A stretch of 64,000 nt of DNA, from NCBI RefSeq assembly GCF_006965485.1, contig NZ_CP041360.1:1-64000 (forward strand), read 5' to 3'. A program made the translations under genes and the position numbers. Shown here piece after piece: positions 36,845 to 46,589 of the stretch. This stretch comes from Spirosoma sp. KCTC 42546 (GTDB lineage: Bacteria; Bacteroidota; Bacteroidia; Cytophagales; Spirosomataceae). Position 1 is the stretch's first letter; the number at the start of each line of letters is the position of its first letter. The notes below the pieces were generated by a model. It had not been told where the DNA came from. It saw nothing but the letters and a program-made list of their open reading frames with translations, and did no database searches.

Positions 36845-37094
36845 GACTATCTGTTGGTTTTAGTGTTAAACAATAAGTTAAACAGATTATACCTGTCATT
36901 TTTCAAACTTTATGCCAACTAAAACGCAAGGGCTATTCCAGTCATTTTGTCATTCTAAATGCCAGGAAATGGCCTTTTTGTTGACAAGATGTCGCAAAAC
37001 AAAACAACTAAGGATACTTTAAGAAAGAATATTAATGGAGGTGGCTGGGTGAGCTATAGCTCAAAATCTACAAAAAATGTAGCGTAAAGAAGAC

Positions 37095-37856
37095 TTACTT
37101 AAGGGCTAGGAGTTCAAATGCCTTTTCGGCGGCAGCCTGTTCGGCTTTTTTCTTGCTGTAGCCGCTACCGGTAGCGAATGCTTCATCATCGACAAGTACC
37201 TGGGCAATAAACTCACGGAAGTGGCTATTACCTTTTTCCGAAACGATCTCAAAGCGAATTTCTTTGCCCTCCCGTTGCGCCCACTCAATCAGGCGGCTTT
37301 TGTAGTTACCATTGTTCTGCACGACCGATTCGATATCATAGTGCGAGAGCAGGTCTTTTAGGATAAATTGACGCGAGAACCGAAATCCTTTATCTAAATA
37401 CACGGCTCCCACTAAGGCTTCGAGCGCATCGCCATACATAGAGGTGCGGGCGGGTAAGCTACGTGTCCGGCTTCCGTCGTATTCAATCAACTGATCGAGG
37501 CCAATTTTACGGGCAATGCCGTTTAGTGTTTCCCGATTTACAATTCGGGAGCGAATTTCGGTTAAGAAACCTTCGTCTTTGTAGGGGTATTTTTTGAAGA
37601 GAAACTCGGCAATAACCATGCCCAGTACGGCATCACCTAAATATTCGAGCCGTTCGTTCGATTCCCGAAATCCTTCAATAGCGGTTGCTTTTGACGCTGA
37701 CGTGTGCCGTAGTGCCAATTGGTACAGCCCTAGATTTGATGGTCGGGCACCAATGATATGGGCAATTGAGCGACGCAGATTTTTGCGCGGATCGCTGTTG
37801 CCAGACCGAAACCACTCTAGTGGATTGAATAAACTACGGGGCAGAGCGAGTTGCAC
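37095..37856 (-). CDS. rnc: Ribonuclease III
   Basis: 253 residues. The signature NERLEYLGDAVLGMVIAEFL (near residues 63-82) has the catalytic Glu/Asp set, and YGDALEALVGAVYLDKGF holds the second acidic pair. A C-terminal double-stranded-RNA-binding domain follows (about 175-250, ending KKKAEQAAAEKAFELL). It processes rRNA and structured RNAs. Its ATG is 3 nt after the fabF stop, so it is co-transcribed with fabF, the usual acpP-fabF-rnc order. Confidence 0.95.
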   Translation of the reverse strand: MQLALPRSLFNPLEWFRSGNSDPRKNLRRSIAHIIGARPSNLGLYQLALRHTSASKATAIEGFRESNERLEYLGDAVLGMVIAEFLFKKYPYKDEGFLTEIRSRIVNRETLNGIARKIGLDQLIEYDGSRTRSLPARTSMYGDALEALVGAVYLDKGFRFSRQFILKDLLSHYDIESVVQNNGNYKSRLIEWAQREGKEIRFEIVSEKGNSHFREFIAQVLVDDEAFATGSGYSKKKAEQAAAEKAFELLALK

Positions 37857-37859
37857 GAC

Positions 37860-39110
37860 TCAGCTAAGTTTACGGAAAATGATGATGGCATTATGTCCTC
37901 CAAACCCAAACGCATTGCTCATCACGGTTGTTATAGATCGCTCCTGAGCCGTATTGAACGTTAAATTAAAGCGTGGGTCAATTTCTTCATCGTCAGTGAA
38001 ATGATTGATTGTTGGAGGAACCAGTTGATGTTCCATCGCTTTTAAACAGGCAATCGCTTCAACGGCACCCGCTGCCCCCAGCAAATGACCAGTCATAGAC
38101 TTGGTTGAGCTGATATTTAGCTTGAATGAATGCTCTCCAAATAATTGATGGATCGCTTTCAGTTCCTGTGGGTCACCAATTGGTGTTGAGGTGCCGTGGG
38201 TATTAATGTAATCAATATCGGTAGGCGCAATACCTGCATCATTGAGCGCGTCTTCCATGGCCAAAAAGGCACCTAAGCCATCGGGGTGTGGCGCTGTGAT
38301 GTGATACGCATCAGAAGACATGCCACCGCCAATTAATTCGGCATAAATTTTGGCTCCGCGCTCCAGAGCATGCTCATATTCTTCCAGAATAATTGCTCCA
38401 GCCCCTTCACCTAACACAAACCCATCCCGATCCTTGTCATAAGGCCGAGAAGCCGTTTCAGGAGAGTCGTTGCGTTCTGATAAGGCTCGGTTGGCATTGA
38501 AACCACCAATACCCGCTTTAGTCACAGCCGCTTCGGAACCACCCACAACGCACATTTTCAACCGACCCAAACGAATGTAGTTCAGGGCATCAATGATTGC
38601 GTTGTTGGTTGAGGCACAGGCTGAAACAGTTACGTAGTTTGTACCCCGAAACCCGTAGCGCATCGAAATCTGCCCCGAAGCACTGTCGGCGATCATGCGA
38701 ACAATAAAGAACGGATTGATACGAGGTGTGCCGTCGCCTTGGGCGTAGCCGATCATTTCGTCCTCGAACGATTTGAGACCGCCAATACCCGAACCCCAAA
38801 TAACACCAACTTTGTTTTTGTCGAGCGTGTCGAGGTTCAGATTGGCATCACGAACGGCTTCTTCGGTAGCAATAAGCGCATAATGGGTAAACGCGTCCAT
38901 CTTACGAGCTTCCTGCCGAGGAATAAACTGCGTGACATCCAGACCCTTTACTTCACAAGCGAACTGCGTACGAAACTTGCTGGCGTCAAACTTCGTAATG
39001 GGACCGGCCCCGCTTACACCGGCGGCTAAGTTGTTCCAATAGGTGGGTACATCATTGCCAATGGGTGTCAACGCACCGAGGCCGGTCACTACTACTCGTT
39101 TGAATGTCAT
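37860..39110 (-). CDS. fabF: Beta-ketoacyl-ACP synthase II
   Basis: 416 residues. The Cys-His-His triad is visible: VSACASTNNAI near residue 165, NTHGTSTPIGD near 305 and STKSMTGHLLGAAG near 338. It condenses malonyl-ACP with acyl-ACP in fatty-acid elongation. The start RVVVTGLGALTPIGNDV is typical. It lies between acpP and rnc on the same strand; acpP is 153 nt upstream. Confidence 0.96.
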   Translation of the reverse strand: MTFKRVVVTGLGALTPIGNDVPTYWNNLAAGVSGAGPITKFDASKFRTQFACEVKGLDVTQFIPRQEARKMDAFTHYALIATEEAVRDANLNLDTLDKNKVGVIWGSGIGGLKSFEDEMIGYAQGDGTPRINPFFIVRMIADSASGQISMRYGFRGTNYVTVSACASTNNAIIDALNYIRLGRLKMCVVGGSEAAVTKAGIGGFNANRALSERNDSPETASRPYDKDRDGFVLGEGAGAIILEEYEHALERGAKIYAELIGGGMSSDAYHITAPHPDGLGAFLAMEDALNDAGIAPTDIDYINTHGTSTPIGDPQELKAIHQLFGEHSFKLNISSTKSMTGHLLGAAGAVEAIACLKAMEHQLVPPTINHFTDDEEIDPRFNLTFNTAQERSITTVMSNAFGFGGHNAIIIFRKLS

Positions 39111-39263
39111 ACAGCTATACTGCGTAATGAAAAAAGAAAAACAACGCCAAGCCTGAAATTGTTGGTGTTGGCTTCCAGATACTTAATGGATTTGCTGATC
39201 GGAATGAACAATTCGATGTTGGGCCGGTAGCCTTACTTCCGAATCAGGTTTCCGTAAAGAGGT

Positions 39264-39503
39264 TTACTTCCCGATGTGTTTTTCCAGGTATTCGATGGCC
39301 AAACCAACGGTAGAGATTTTTTCAGCCTCGTCGTCAGGAATTGGCAAATTGAATTCTTTTTCAAATTCCATGATTAGCTCAACTGTATCGAGCGAATCGG
39401 CACCCAGATCGTTGGTAAAGCTTGCTTCTGGCGTCACTTCTGACTCTTCAACACCCAGTTTCTCAACAATGATATTCTTAACTTTTTGTGCAATGTCCGA
39501 CAT
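39264..39503 (-). CDS. acpP: Acyl carrier protein
   Basis: 79 residues, acidic, all helical. S37 in [16 protein letters not shown] receives the 4'-phosphopantetheine arm. It carries acyl chains for fatty-acid synthesis. First gene of the acpP-fabF-rnc cluster. The ~200-nt AT-rich region before it holds no clear promoter match in the right direction. Confidence 0.97.
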   Translation of the reverse strand: MSDIAQKVKNIIVEKLGVEESEVTPEASFTNDLGADSLDTVELIMEFEKEFNLPIPDDEAEKISTVGLAIEYLEKHIGK

Positions 39504-39704
39504 TTTAGTAGCCTGTTCTAGTTAAAAAACTGCGCAAAGAAACGTATTTACCTTTGTATTATCAAACAATTTTTTGGGTTATCAATCGTTCGATATTGCT
39601 ACGTATATAGATTTATGCTTTTGAAAATCAATTAATTATGAATAGAAATCAATTGAAAAGCTAGCTTTGCTCTGATAGGAGCATTCTATAAAAAACTAGT
39701 CTAT

Positions 39705-40553
39705 CTAGCGAATCACAACCGACTTACAGACATAAGTCGGAATAATACCCGTGCTTCGAATTAACACTTCGGCATCTTGAGGTTGGGTGTTACCCGTTAA
39801 TACAAGGGCAGTATCTAAGCCAAATTTGTTACCGCCCAGAATATCAGTTCGTAAGGTATCACCTACCATCAAAATATCCCGTTTGCTGATATGAGCTGCA
39901 TTTTCGAGTCGCTCATAGGCAAACATAAACAACTGGGCATCGGGCTTCCCGAAACGAATGAATTGCTTACCTACTATGTTTTCAATCATTTTGGCAATAG
40001 CACCTATGGCAATAGCAATACGGGTTTTTGAAACAGGATAGGTGTTATCGGTATTGGCGACAATAACTGGGATATTACGTTTTCTAAGCAAATTCACCGT
40101 CTTGGTTAAATCTGTATTCCAGTCAAAACCCTCATCGTCCAGCAGGACTAAGGCGTTTATGTCGGCTACATCTTTTAGATCTACCTGACTGATGGGAAGC
40201 GTTTTAAGGCCAGTCGTTTCAAGGTAATGAGCGGATTTTTCAGTGCCTAAGTAGGCTACTGTGCCATTGTGTACTTTCAAATCCAAATATTCCCGAGCCA
40301 ACATTCCTGACGAAATAATACGCTCTGGGTTAATGGCATAGAATCCCTGTCGATAATAAGACTCGGCTAGTTCATGCGGCCCACGGGAGGCATCGTTGGT
40401 CAGGACGTAATAATCTCTACCCGTTTCCCGAAGCCAGTCGAACGTTTTTTCAATACCTGGCAAAAGACCTTCTGAGTTTTTCAGGACACCAAATGCATCG
40501 AAGAAAATGACTTTATAGTTTTCTGCTACGGTTTTGAAATCGGCAAGTTGCAT
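39705..40553 (-). CDS. HAD-superfamily (NagD/class IIA-like) sugar phosphatase
   Basis: 282 residues. Motif I FFDAFGVLKNSEGLLPG near residue 17 (nucleophile Asp), motif II VLTNDAS near 51, motif III Lys in FIRFGKPDAQLF near 200, motif IV ILMVGDTLRTDILGG near 225. The cap lies between motifs II and III, as in class IIA phosphatases such as NagD, which hydrolyse nucleotide or sugar phosphates. Exact substrate unknown. The 217-nt stretch after it (40554-40770) holds no gene that I can see. Confidence 0.88.
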   Translation of the reverse strand: MQLADFKTVAENYKVIFFDAFGVLKNSEGLLPGIEKTFDWLRETGRDYYVLTNDASRGPHELAESYYRQGFYAINPERIISSGMLAREYLDLKVHNGTVAYLGTEKSAHYLETTGLKTLPISQVDLKDVADINALVLLDDEGFDWNTDLTKTVNLLRKRNIPVIVANTDNTYPVSKTRIAIAIGAIAKMIENIVGKQFIRFGKPDAQLFMFAYERLENAAHISKRDILMVGDTLRTDILGGNKFGLDTALVLTGNTQPQDAEVLIRSTGIIPTYVCKSVVIR

Positions 40554-40770
40554 AAAAGGAATAAACGGAGTAGTAGGTTTGTTTCTAACCTATAGATTAT
40601 TGGTAAAAATACGATTCGAGCCGAATTTCCAATTAGTTTTCTTTATACATAGTCTGCATATAAGCAATTCATTTGCCAATAGTCAGAAATAACGGTCATC
40701 ATAGAGAGGCCAAATCTGGCCGGTTTTAGAAAGGTTAGGCAGGTTCGAAGCCAATAAGATTTCCTGAAAG

Positions 40771-41310
40771 CTAGGGATGGGGTGGTAAATTCTCAGGTGA
40801 TTCATCTGGGCGACCTTCGGGTGGTCCATCTGGACTCCGCCTTGGGGGGCGTTGCTGACGACCAAATAAACGGGCCAAATCCTTGGCCAATTCGGTGAAA
40901 TCACCCTGTTGGTCAGGCCGGCAAAGGGCTTTGATTTGCTTGAAATGAGTGAAATTGAGCTGCGCCTGTGCTCGCTGATTATTCGCAATCTGCTGACTTA
41001 ATGTATTCGCCCGTGCTGAATCTGGCGGACTCATTGCCAATAAGCCATAATAATCGCGATACAACTGCACCATTTCCTCATTGAGTGCTCGGGTTTGTTC
41101 CTGATGGTTCGTTATTAATCCACGATATACCTTTTGCTGACCTGCGTCGAAGCGAAGGCGCCCGATAATTACCGTAGCGGGTTCTTCTGCACCGCCAGGG
41201 CCACCAGGATGAGGTGGCCGATTAGGTTTGAGTAACAGAAAACCGATCGTTATAAGATTGAGCAGAAAAAGGCCGATAACGGCAATCGTTAGTAGTTTTG
41301 TCCGCTCCAT
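40771..41310 (-). CDS. Spy/CpxP-like periplasmic protein (heavy-metal-resistance type)
   Basis: 179 residues: an N-terminal membrane anchor (residues 8-27), a Pro/Gly linker, then a helical domain (about 45-145) with the LTxxQ-like FDAGQQKVYRGLITNHQEQT and a second helix pair, as in Spy/CpxP/CnrX. The tail is Pro/Arg/Glu-rich (RPPRRSPDGPPEG). It overlaps the anti-sigma-like gene by 22 nt, forming the third gene of an ECF operon, so a sensing or chaperone role in that envelope response is likely. Confidence 0.78.
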   Translation of the reverse strand: MERTKLLTIAVIGLFLLNLITIGFLLLKPNRPPHPGGPGGAEEPATVIIGRLRFDAGQQKVYRGLITNHQEQTRALNEEMVQLYRDYYGLLAMSPPDSARANTLSQQIANNQRAQAQLNFTHFKQIKALCRPDQQGDFTELAKDLARLFGRQQRPPRRSPDGPPEGRPDESPENLPPHP

Positions 41311-41612
41311 AGGCCGTAGAGTTGGTTATTGGCTGGATAAAGCTGCATAGCTGAAACAACCGTACCTAAATCGGTTGCATTAGTTGCCTCAGGACGGACA
41401 AATCGGCTGATCACTTGCCAATTAAGGGCCAGCAGCAGAACAAACGAAACGGCCATACCCCACACTACGCGCATCGATACATAAGCCTTAGGTGGTTCTG
41501 TATGAAGTCGATTCCGAATTTTTGCGAATAGAAACGGACTTGGTTCTGCTCGTTGAACATTATTTAAACTGCCAAGTACATCGTTTATCCATTTATCTTC
41601 TTTAGGTTCCAT
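41289..41612 (-). CDS. Small single-span membrane protein, probable anti-sigma factor
   Basis: 107 residues: a short cytoplasmic N-terminus (KWINDVLGSLNNVQRAEPSPFLFAKI), one span (about 50-68, VVWGMAVSFVLLLALNW) and a short outer tail. It lies 30 nt after the ECF sigma gene and overlaps the Spy-like gene, the usual place for the membrane anti-sigma factor. It lacks a clear zinc-finger HxxxCxxC motif. Role inferred from context. Confidence 0.65.
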   Translation of the reverse strand: MEPKEDKWINDVLGSLNNVQRAEPSPFLFAKIRNRLHTEPPKAYVSMRVVWGMAVSFVLLLALNWQVISRFVRPEATNATDLGTVVSAMQLYPANNQLYGLWSGQNY

Positions 41613-41642
41613 ACTGATTGAGACGACAGGTGTTGAGGATTC

Positions 41643-42239
41643 CTACGGATTCTGTAGAGTTTTATATAAACCAGCTAATTGTTTTTTTAAATTTTCGGTA
41701 GCCCGTTGCAAAAGTGATTCAACGGCCCCAACACTTACAGCCATTACGCCAGCTGTTTCAATATTGTTCAATCCCTCGACCTTTGTTAGTAGATAGGCTG
41801 TCTTTTGCTTATCGGGGAGTTTGCCAACCGCTCGGAAGAGGATAGCAGCCTGTTCCTGGTTTTCGAGCGCAATACCAGGATGGAAAAAGTCGGTGGGTTG
41901 GTGGAGGAGTTCGCCGGTAGACGTGTCGAACAGGCTGGTAAAGAAAGCAAACCGCTTTTGCCGTTTCTGGTGTTTCAAAAAATCCAGCGATTTATTGACG
42001 GCAATGCGGTAGAGCCAGGTTGTTACGCTAGCGTCGCCTTTGAATGTGCCTGCCGACCGAAACACCTCTACAAATACGTCCTGCGTGATTTCTTCCGCAT
42101 CTTCCCGATTACGGACGTAGCCCAGGGCTAGCGTAAATACGCGACTTTTGGTTTGGTCATAGAATTCCCTGAAGGCTGATTCGCTGCCTTTCTGAATCTC
42201 CCTGAGTAATAATGGCAAGTCGTACAAATTAGTCATCAT
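41643..42239 (-). CDS. ECF-family RNA polymerase sigma factor
   Basis: 198 residues. Region 2 at about 20-90 (AFREFYDQTKSRVFTLALGY and EEITQDVFVEVFRS), region 4 at about 128-190 (LPDKQKTAYLLTKVEGLNN and GAVESLLQRATENLKK). These direct RNA polymerase to stress-response promoters. First gene of a three-gene operon with a putative anti-sigma factor and a Spy-like protein, so it probably responds to envelope or metal stress. Confidence 0.93.
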   Translation of the reverse strand: MMTNLYDLPLLLREIQKGSESAFREFYDQTKSRVFTLALGYVRNREDAEEITQDVFVEVFRSAGTFKGDASVTTWLYRIAVNKSLDFLKHQKRQKRFAFFTSLFDTSTGELLHQPTDFFHPGIALENQEQAAILFRAVGKLPDKQKTAYLLTKVEGLNNIETAGVMAVSVGAVESLLQRATENLKKQLAGLYKTLQNP

Positions 42240-42309
42240 TAAGCAGTATGCCCAATGCTTAGGATGGTACTTTGACGCCTTGCGTAGGCTAAAGTCATTT
42301 CTGGGAAAC

Positions 42310-43350
42310 CTATATTCCTAGCGCCCGCAGGATTTTGTCTGCGTCGAACTGTTCAATAGACGGGAAGTAAATCTCGTAGGCCTCGCGTTGCAACTTGATC
42401 GCGTAAGTGCGGTGGAAGAAATAACGACCGTATTTAATGACGTAGTTGAGTATAAAAAAGCGATAGGCTTCGGGCAAGAACCGAATCTCGTTTTCGGTAA
42501 GCGGGAATACCTTATGGTATTCTTTTAAAAACAGCAGGAAGCGGTCTTCCATCAACGGGCCGATGACATAGCTAAATACCGTTCGATCGCCAGCATTGGA
42601 AACCACCCGACTGAAAAAGTAGAAATCCAGAACCCGATAACTGATTCGGAACCAGTCGTAATCCCAACGTGAGTAGAGTTCCAGATTCTGCGTGACCGAA
42701 AAGTTGCCGATGTTCCAATCGACGAAGACGGGCATGGTTTCGACGGTGCCTGCTACGAGTTTCTGGCGGTTTGTCAGAAATAATTCACACTGGCGTTTTA
42801 ATTCATCGATATGCAACCGATGCTCAAACTGGCCAACTTCGGTCTCTAACAAATCAAGCAGATCCCAAACATCCGAACGTAGTGTTTTTGACGATTTAGG
42901 AAGCACCGTACTCACACGCGAGCATGCTTTATGAAACTTCGCTATTTGCCGCCCCAGCATCTGAATATGATGTTCTTCTAACCGGCGGGGGAGTTTTAAC
43001 TGAATTCGAATTGGGTTATAAAATACCACCCACGCATCGACAAAGCTGTCTTTCTGTCGGTAGGTATAAACCTGTCCATCCCGCACCAGCGACTTTGCCA
43101 GTACATTCTCAAACGGATAGAGCAGGTTGTTAGCCAAAGCATGAATAATACGATGGTCTTCCAGAAAGTGCTCATACTTGCCGAAGTAAGACAGTTTGGC
43201 AATAATATGCTCGCCATCTTCAAACGTAACTTTGAAGACGTGATTAGTGGAAACCCGTGCACTAATGTCTTCAATAGTCTGAATTTGTACAGACCCATCA
43301 AACTCCGCCCAGGCTTTTTTTATGATGGTAGGATAATCAACAAGACGCAT
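42310..43350 (-). CDS. Aminoglycoside-phosphotransferase-like small-molecule kinase
   Basis: 346 residues. Protein-kinase-like fold: IIAKLSYFGKYEHF near residue 50 (ATP-site Lys), catalytic loop VFVDWNIGNFSV near 215 (Asp and Asn), and SRWDYDWFR near 235 (metal-binding Asp). The APH family phosphorylates amino-sugars, choline, homoserine and similar compounds. It lies 114 nt downstream of a glutamine-synthetase-like gene on the same strand, with a quasi-palindrome between. The pair may act on one amino compound; that is inference. Confidence 0.8.
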   Translation of the reverse strand: MRLVDYPTIIKKAWAEFDGSVQIQTIEDISARVSTNHVFKVTFEDGEHIIAKLSYFGKYEHFLEDHRIIHALANNLLYPFENVLAKSLVRDGQVYTYRQKDSFVDAWVVFYNPIRIQLKLPRRLEEHHIQMLGRQIAKFHKACSRVSTVLPKSSKTLRSDVWDLLDLLETEVGQFEHRLHIDELKRQCELFLTNRQKLVAGTVETMPVFVDWNIGNFSVTQNLELYSRWDYDWFRISYRVLDFYFFSRVVSNAGDRTVFSYVIGPLMEDRFLLFLKEYHKVFPLTENEIRFLPEAYRFFILNYVIKYGRYFFHRTYAIKLQREAYEIYFPSIEQFDADKILRALGI

Positions 43351-43363
43351 ATGCTACGGTTGT

Positions 43364-43456
43364 CAGTTTACGGTTCATTGTTTATGGTTGGCGGACGTAT
43401 TGACCACAAGAGCGGCCCCGCGCTTCGCGTAGCTGTAAACAATAGACCGTAAACTG
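43364..43456. repeat. Interrupted palindrome between the ligase and kinase genes
   Basis: CAGTTTACGGT-n2-ATTGTTTA (43364-43384) pairs with TAAACAAT-n2-ACCGTAAACTG (43436-43456), 19 bp with a 2-nt internal loop and a 51-nt loop. It lies inside a two-gene run and may partly end transcription. Confidence 0.65.
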
Positions 43457-43464
43457 AAAACTCT

Positions 43465-44838
43465 TTAAATAATTTCAAAATATCGTTTCAGTTCCCAGTC
43501 GCTAACCTGACGAATGTATTGTCGCCATTCCCAATCGCGGGTGCGCGTGAAATGGTCAACAAATTCAGGGCCAAACAGTTCGGCGGCTACTGGCGAATTG
43601 GCCATTGCCCGTGTGGCTTCATCCAGATTTGTTGGTAAAATTCCGTTGCGCTTATCGGCGTACCCATTCCCAACCGAAGCCGGGATATCGAGCGTTAGTT
43701 TATGCCGAATACCGTATAAGCCCGAAGCCAACGATGCAGCTATCGCCAGATAAGGATTTGTGTCCGACCCCGATACGCGGTGTTCCACTCGTGTATAGGC
43801 TTCTTTATGGTTCAACACGCGAAGGGCAGTTGTGCGATTATCTACTGACCAGGTTAAGGTAGTAGGTGCCCAGGCACCTTCAACCAGGCGTTTATAGCTA
43901 TTAATCGTCGGCGCGAACATCGGCGTAATGTGCGGTAAACAGTAGAGCTGGCCAGCTATGAACTGACGCATCAACTCGCTCATGTTATTAGGCTTAGCTG
44001 GATCGTAAAACAGATTCTGCGTCTGTTCTGGATTCCAGAGACTTTGGTGAATATGACCGCTACAACCGGGTAGTTCAGCATTCCATTTGGCCATGAATGT
44101 AGCCACGACCCCGTGTCGATAGGCAATTTCCTTCACGGCTGTTTTAAACAAAGTTGCCTTATCAGCCGCCCGGACAACCTCATCATGCATGATTGCTGCT
44201 TCATACACCCCCGGCCCGGTTTCGGTATGAAGACCTTCGAGCGGTATATCGAACTGAGCCAGCAAATCGAATAGATCGTGGTAAAAGGCACTTTCGATGG
44301 AAGGGCGTAGGATAGAATACCCGAACATGCCGGGCGTTAGCGGCTCCAGCTTACGAAAGTCTTTTTCTAGCAGACTTTGGGGCGTTTCGCGAAAATTGAA
44401 CCACTCGAATTCCTGCGCAAATTCAGCATGAAAGCCCAGTTCCTGACACTGGCTGGCAATGCGTTTGAGCAGGCTGCGTGGGCAAGCGGCTAAGGCGTAA
44501 TTGCTTGGTTCGGCATTTGAGGCAGGACTAAAATCAGCCAGAAAAAAGGGAATGTTATCTTCCCAGGGAAGCTGACGAAAGGTGGAAACATCAAGCCTGA
44601 CGGGCGCGTCAGGATAGCCCGACTGCCAGCCCGTTGTTTTGCCATTATCGTAAGGTGTATCGGAGGAATCCCACCCCCAAACAACGTCACAAAAACCGAA
44701 GCCATCGGTTAATCCATCCAGGAATTTCTGTCGGTGAATGATCTTTCCGCGCAGGACTCCATCAATATCGGTAAAGGCATATTTAATTTTGGGACTGTCG
44801 CTTTGATTGATGAAGTCGATAATGTCTTGCTGATTCAT
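43465..44838 (-). CDS. Glutamine-synthetase-family ligase (gamma-glutamylpolyamine-synthetase-like)
   Basis: 457 residues. The GS catalytic domain shows FAQEFEWFNF (near 150, first metal Glu), GVYEAAIMHDEVVRAADKA near 215, PGCSGHIHQSLW near 270 (substrate loop with His) and APTINSYKRLVEGAWAPTTL near 325. The adenylylation-site region of true GlnA is not evident, and the N-terminus KYAFTDIDGVLRGK is of the PuuA/GlnT type. Such enzymes join glutamate to amines rather than ammonia. Substrate unknown. Confidence 0.85.
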   Translation of the reverse strand: MNQQDIIDFINQSDSPKIKYAFTDIDGVLRGKIIHRQKFLDGLTDGFGFCDVVWGWDSSDTPYDNGKTTGWQSGYPDAPVRLDVSTFRQLPWEDNIPFFLADFSPASNAEPSNYALAACPRSLLKRIASQCQELGFHAEFAQEFEWFNFRETPQSLLEKDFRKLEPLTPGMFGYSILRPSIESAFYHDLFDLLAQFDIPLEGLHTETGPGVYEAAIMHDEVVRAADKATLFKTAVKEIAYRHGVVATFMAKWNAELPGCSGHIHQSLWNPEQTQNLFYDPAKPNNMSELMRQFIAGQLYCLPHITPMFAPTINSYKRLVEGAWAPTTLTWSVDNRTTALRVLNHKEAYTRVEHRVSGSDTNPYLAIAASLASGLYGIRHKLTLDIPASVGNGYADKRNGILPTNLDEATRAMANSPVAAELFGPEFVDHFTRTRDWEWRQYIRQVSDWELKRYFEII

Positions 44839-44865
44839 GGCAGTAAGGCTTATTCTTCCGAATAA

Positions 44866-44900
44866 TGCCCGAATAACAGCTTTACGGTGTTATTCGGGCA
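44866..44900 (-). terminator. Hairpin after nadB
   Basis: A perfect 12-bp stem (TGCCCGAATAAC 44866-44877 with 44889-44900), 11-nt loop, 100 nt after the nadB stop and just before the ligase gene. Confidence 0.6.
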
Positions 44901-45002
44901 GGGATACTATCTCGGATTCTTGCGGGTAAAGCTACTTATTCTCGCGCAACCTTCCGCGTGTTTATAAAATCCGTTCAGCAAGTTTGACTGGATTACATAG
45001 GC

Positions 45003-46589
45003 CTACTTTACATTATCCAGATTAAAATGCAGGCCGCTGTTCTCCCGCCGGGCCATAGCCATCTTAATCACCAGATAAGCAACTTCAATCATGTTGCGGA
45101 GTTCGCAAATGGGAACCGATACTTTCGACTGGCGATAGAGTTCTTCGTGTTCTAAATAAATCAATTCAAGCCGGTCCATTGCCCGCTTCAAACGCCGGTT
45201 CGTACGTACAATACCGACGTAGTTCGACATGATCGACTCCAGTTCTTTCTTCATTTCGGTTACCAGAACCAACTCTTCGGGGTGAGTGGTGCCTGCATCG
45301 TTCCAGGCTGGAATGTTCTCGGGCATCACGGCCTGATCGAGTAGCTCAACCGTTTTCTCGTAGGCACGATGGCCAAATACAACAGCTTCGAGGAGTGAAT
45401 TGGACGCTAGCCGATTGGCTCCGTGCAGACCCGTACAGGAACATTCGCCGACCGCGTACAGGAACTGAATATTCGTTTGGCCCCACTCGTTTACCCGAAC
45501 ACCTCCGCAGAGGTAGTGTTGGGCAGGCACAACTGGAATATAATCTTTTCGTAAATCCAGGCCTAAATGATCGCGACAGTAAGCGGTTATGTTTGGAAAG
45601 TGTTCGACAAAACGTTCATAATCACAATGGGTCACGTCTAAGTAAACGTGGGGATCGCCCGCTTTTTTCATTTCGGAGTCGATGGCGCGGGCCACAATGT
45701 CGCGCGGGGCCAGCGATAGGCGGGGGTCGTAGTTTTCCATGAACGTCTCACCTTTGCGCGTACGGAGTACACCCCCAAATCCGCGTACCGCTTCTGAAAT
45801 CAGGAAGTTGGGCTTTTTGCCTGGCTCATACAGCGCCGTTGGGTGGAACTGGATGAACTCCATATCTTTCCCTATACCCTTAGCTCGGTATGCCATCGCA
45901 ATGCCGTCGCCGGTAGCAATGTTCGGGTTGGTTGTATTTTGGTAGATGTTCCCAATTCCCCCCGTTGCCAGCAGTGTCGTTTTGGCTAAAAACTGCTCAA
46001 CCTCACCTGTTCGGGTATTCAGTACATAAGCTCCAAAGCACTTATTATCAGCGTCGTATCGGTGAACAGTTTCGCCGAGTTGGTGACGCGTGATGAGTTC
46101 AACAGCGTAGAAATGCGTAAAAATCTCAATAGATTTCAGCGAGTTTGCCTTTTCGAGTAACGCCCGTTCAATTTCGGCCCCAGTTATGTCTTTAAAGTGC
46201 AGAATCCGGAAATCGGAGTGGCCGCCTTCTTTCGCAAGGTCATAATCGGTACCACCATGTTCCTTATCGAAACGGGTGCCGTAGTCAATCAACTCCTGAA
46301 TACGACCGGGGGCCTCGCGCACAACGATTTCGACAATATGACGGTCGCTCAGGAAGTCGCCTGCTACCATTGTATCATCGATATGTTTTTCAAATGAATC
46401 ACCTTCCGACCAGACCGCTGCAATACCGCCCTGAGCGTATTTGGTGTTGGTTTCTTCGGCCTGCACTTTGGTGATTACACCAATTTTTACATTCTGTTGT
46501 AGTTTCTCAAAATGCATCGCCAGCTTGGTGGCGTAACTCAGGCCCGCAATGCCGGAGCCGATAACCAGAAAATCGAATTGATGGGGCAT
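45003..46589 (-). CDS. nadB: L-aspartate oxidase
   Basis: 528 residues, full length. FAD site GSGIAGLSYATKLA near residue 8; TNTKYAQGGIAAVW near 45; QFHPTALYEPG near 240; SEAVRGFGGVLRTRKGE near 265; GVRVNEWGQTNIQFLYAVGE near 350. It oxidises aspartate to iminoaspartate, the first step of NAD synthesis. Its ATG overlaps by one base the final stop of a degenerate RelE-like toxin gene, so it lies in a nadA-antitoxin-toxin-nadB run. It differs from succinate dehydrogenase SdhA in this context and by the Arg-rich tail. Confidence 0.96.
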   Translation of the reverse strand: MPHQFDFLVIGSGIAGLSYATKLAMHFEKLQQNVKIGVITKVQAEETNTKYAQGGIAAVWSEGDSFEKHIDDTMVAGDFLSDRHIVEIVVREAPGRIQELIDYGTRFDKEHGGTDYDLAKEGGHSDFRILHFKDITGAEIERALLEKANSLKSIEIFTHFYAVELITRHQLGETVHRYDADNKCFGAYVLNTRTGEVEQFLAKTTLLATGGIGNIYQNTTNPNIATGDGIAMAYRAKGIGKDMEFIQFHPTALYEPGKKPNFLISEAVRGFGGVLRTRKGETFMENYDPRLSLAPRDIVARAIDSEMKKAGDPHVYLDVTHCDYERFVEHFPNITAYCRDHLGLDLRKDYIPVVPAQHYLCGGVRVNEWGQTNIQFLYAVGECSCTGLHGANRLASNSLLEAVVFGHRAYEKTVELLDQAVMPENIPAWNDAGTTHPEELVLVTEMKKELESIMSNYVGIVRTNRRLKRAMDRLELIYLEHEELYRQSKVSVPICELRNMIEVAYLVIKMAMARRENSGLHFNLDNVK

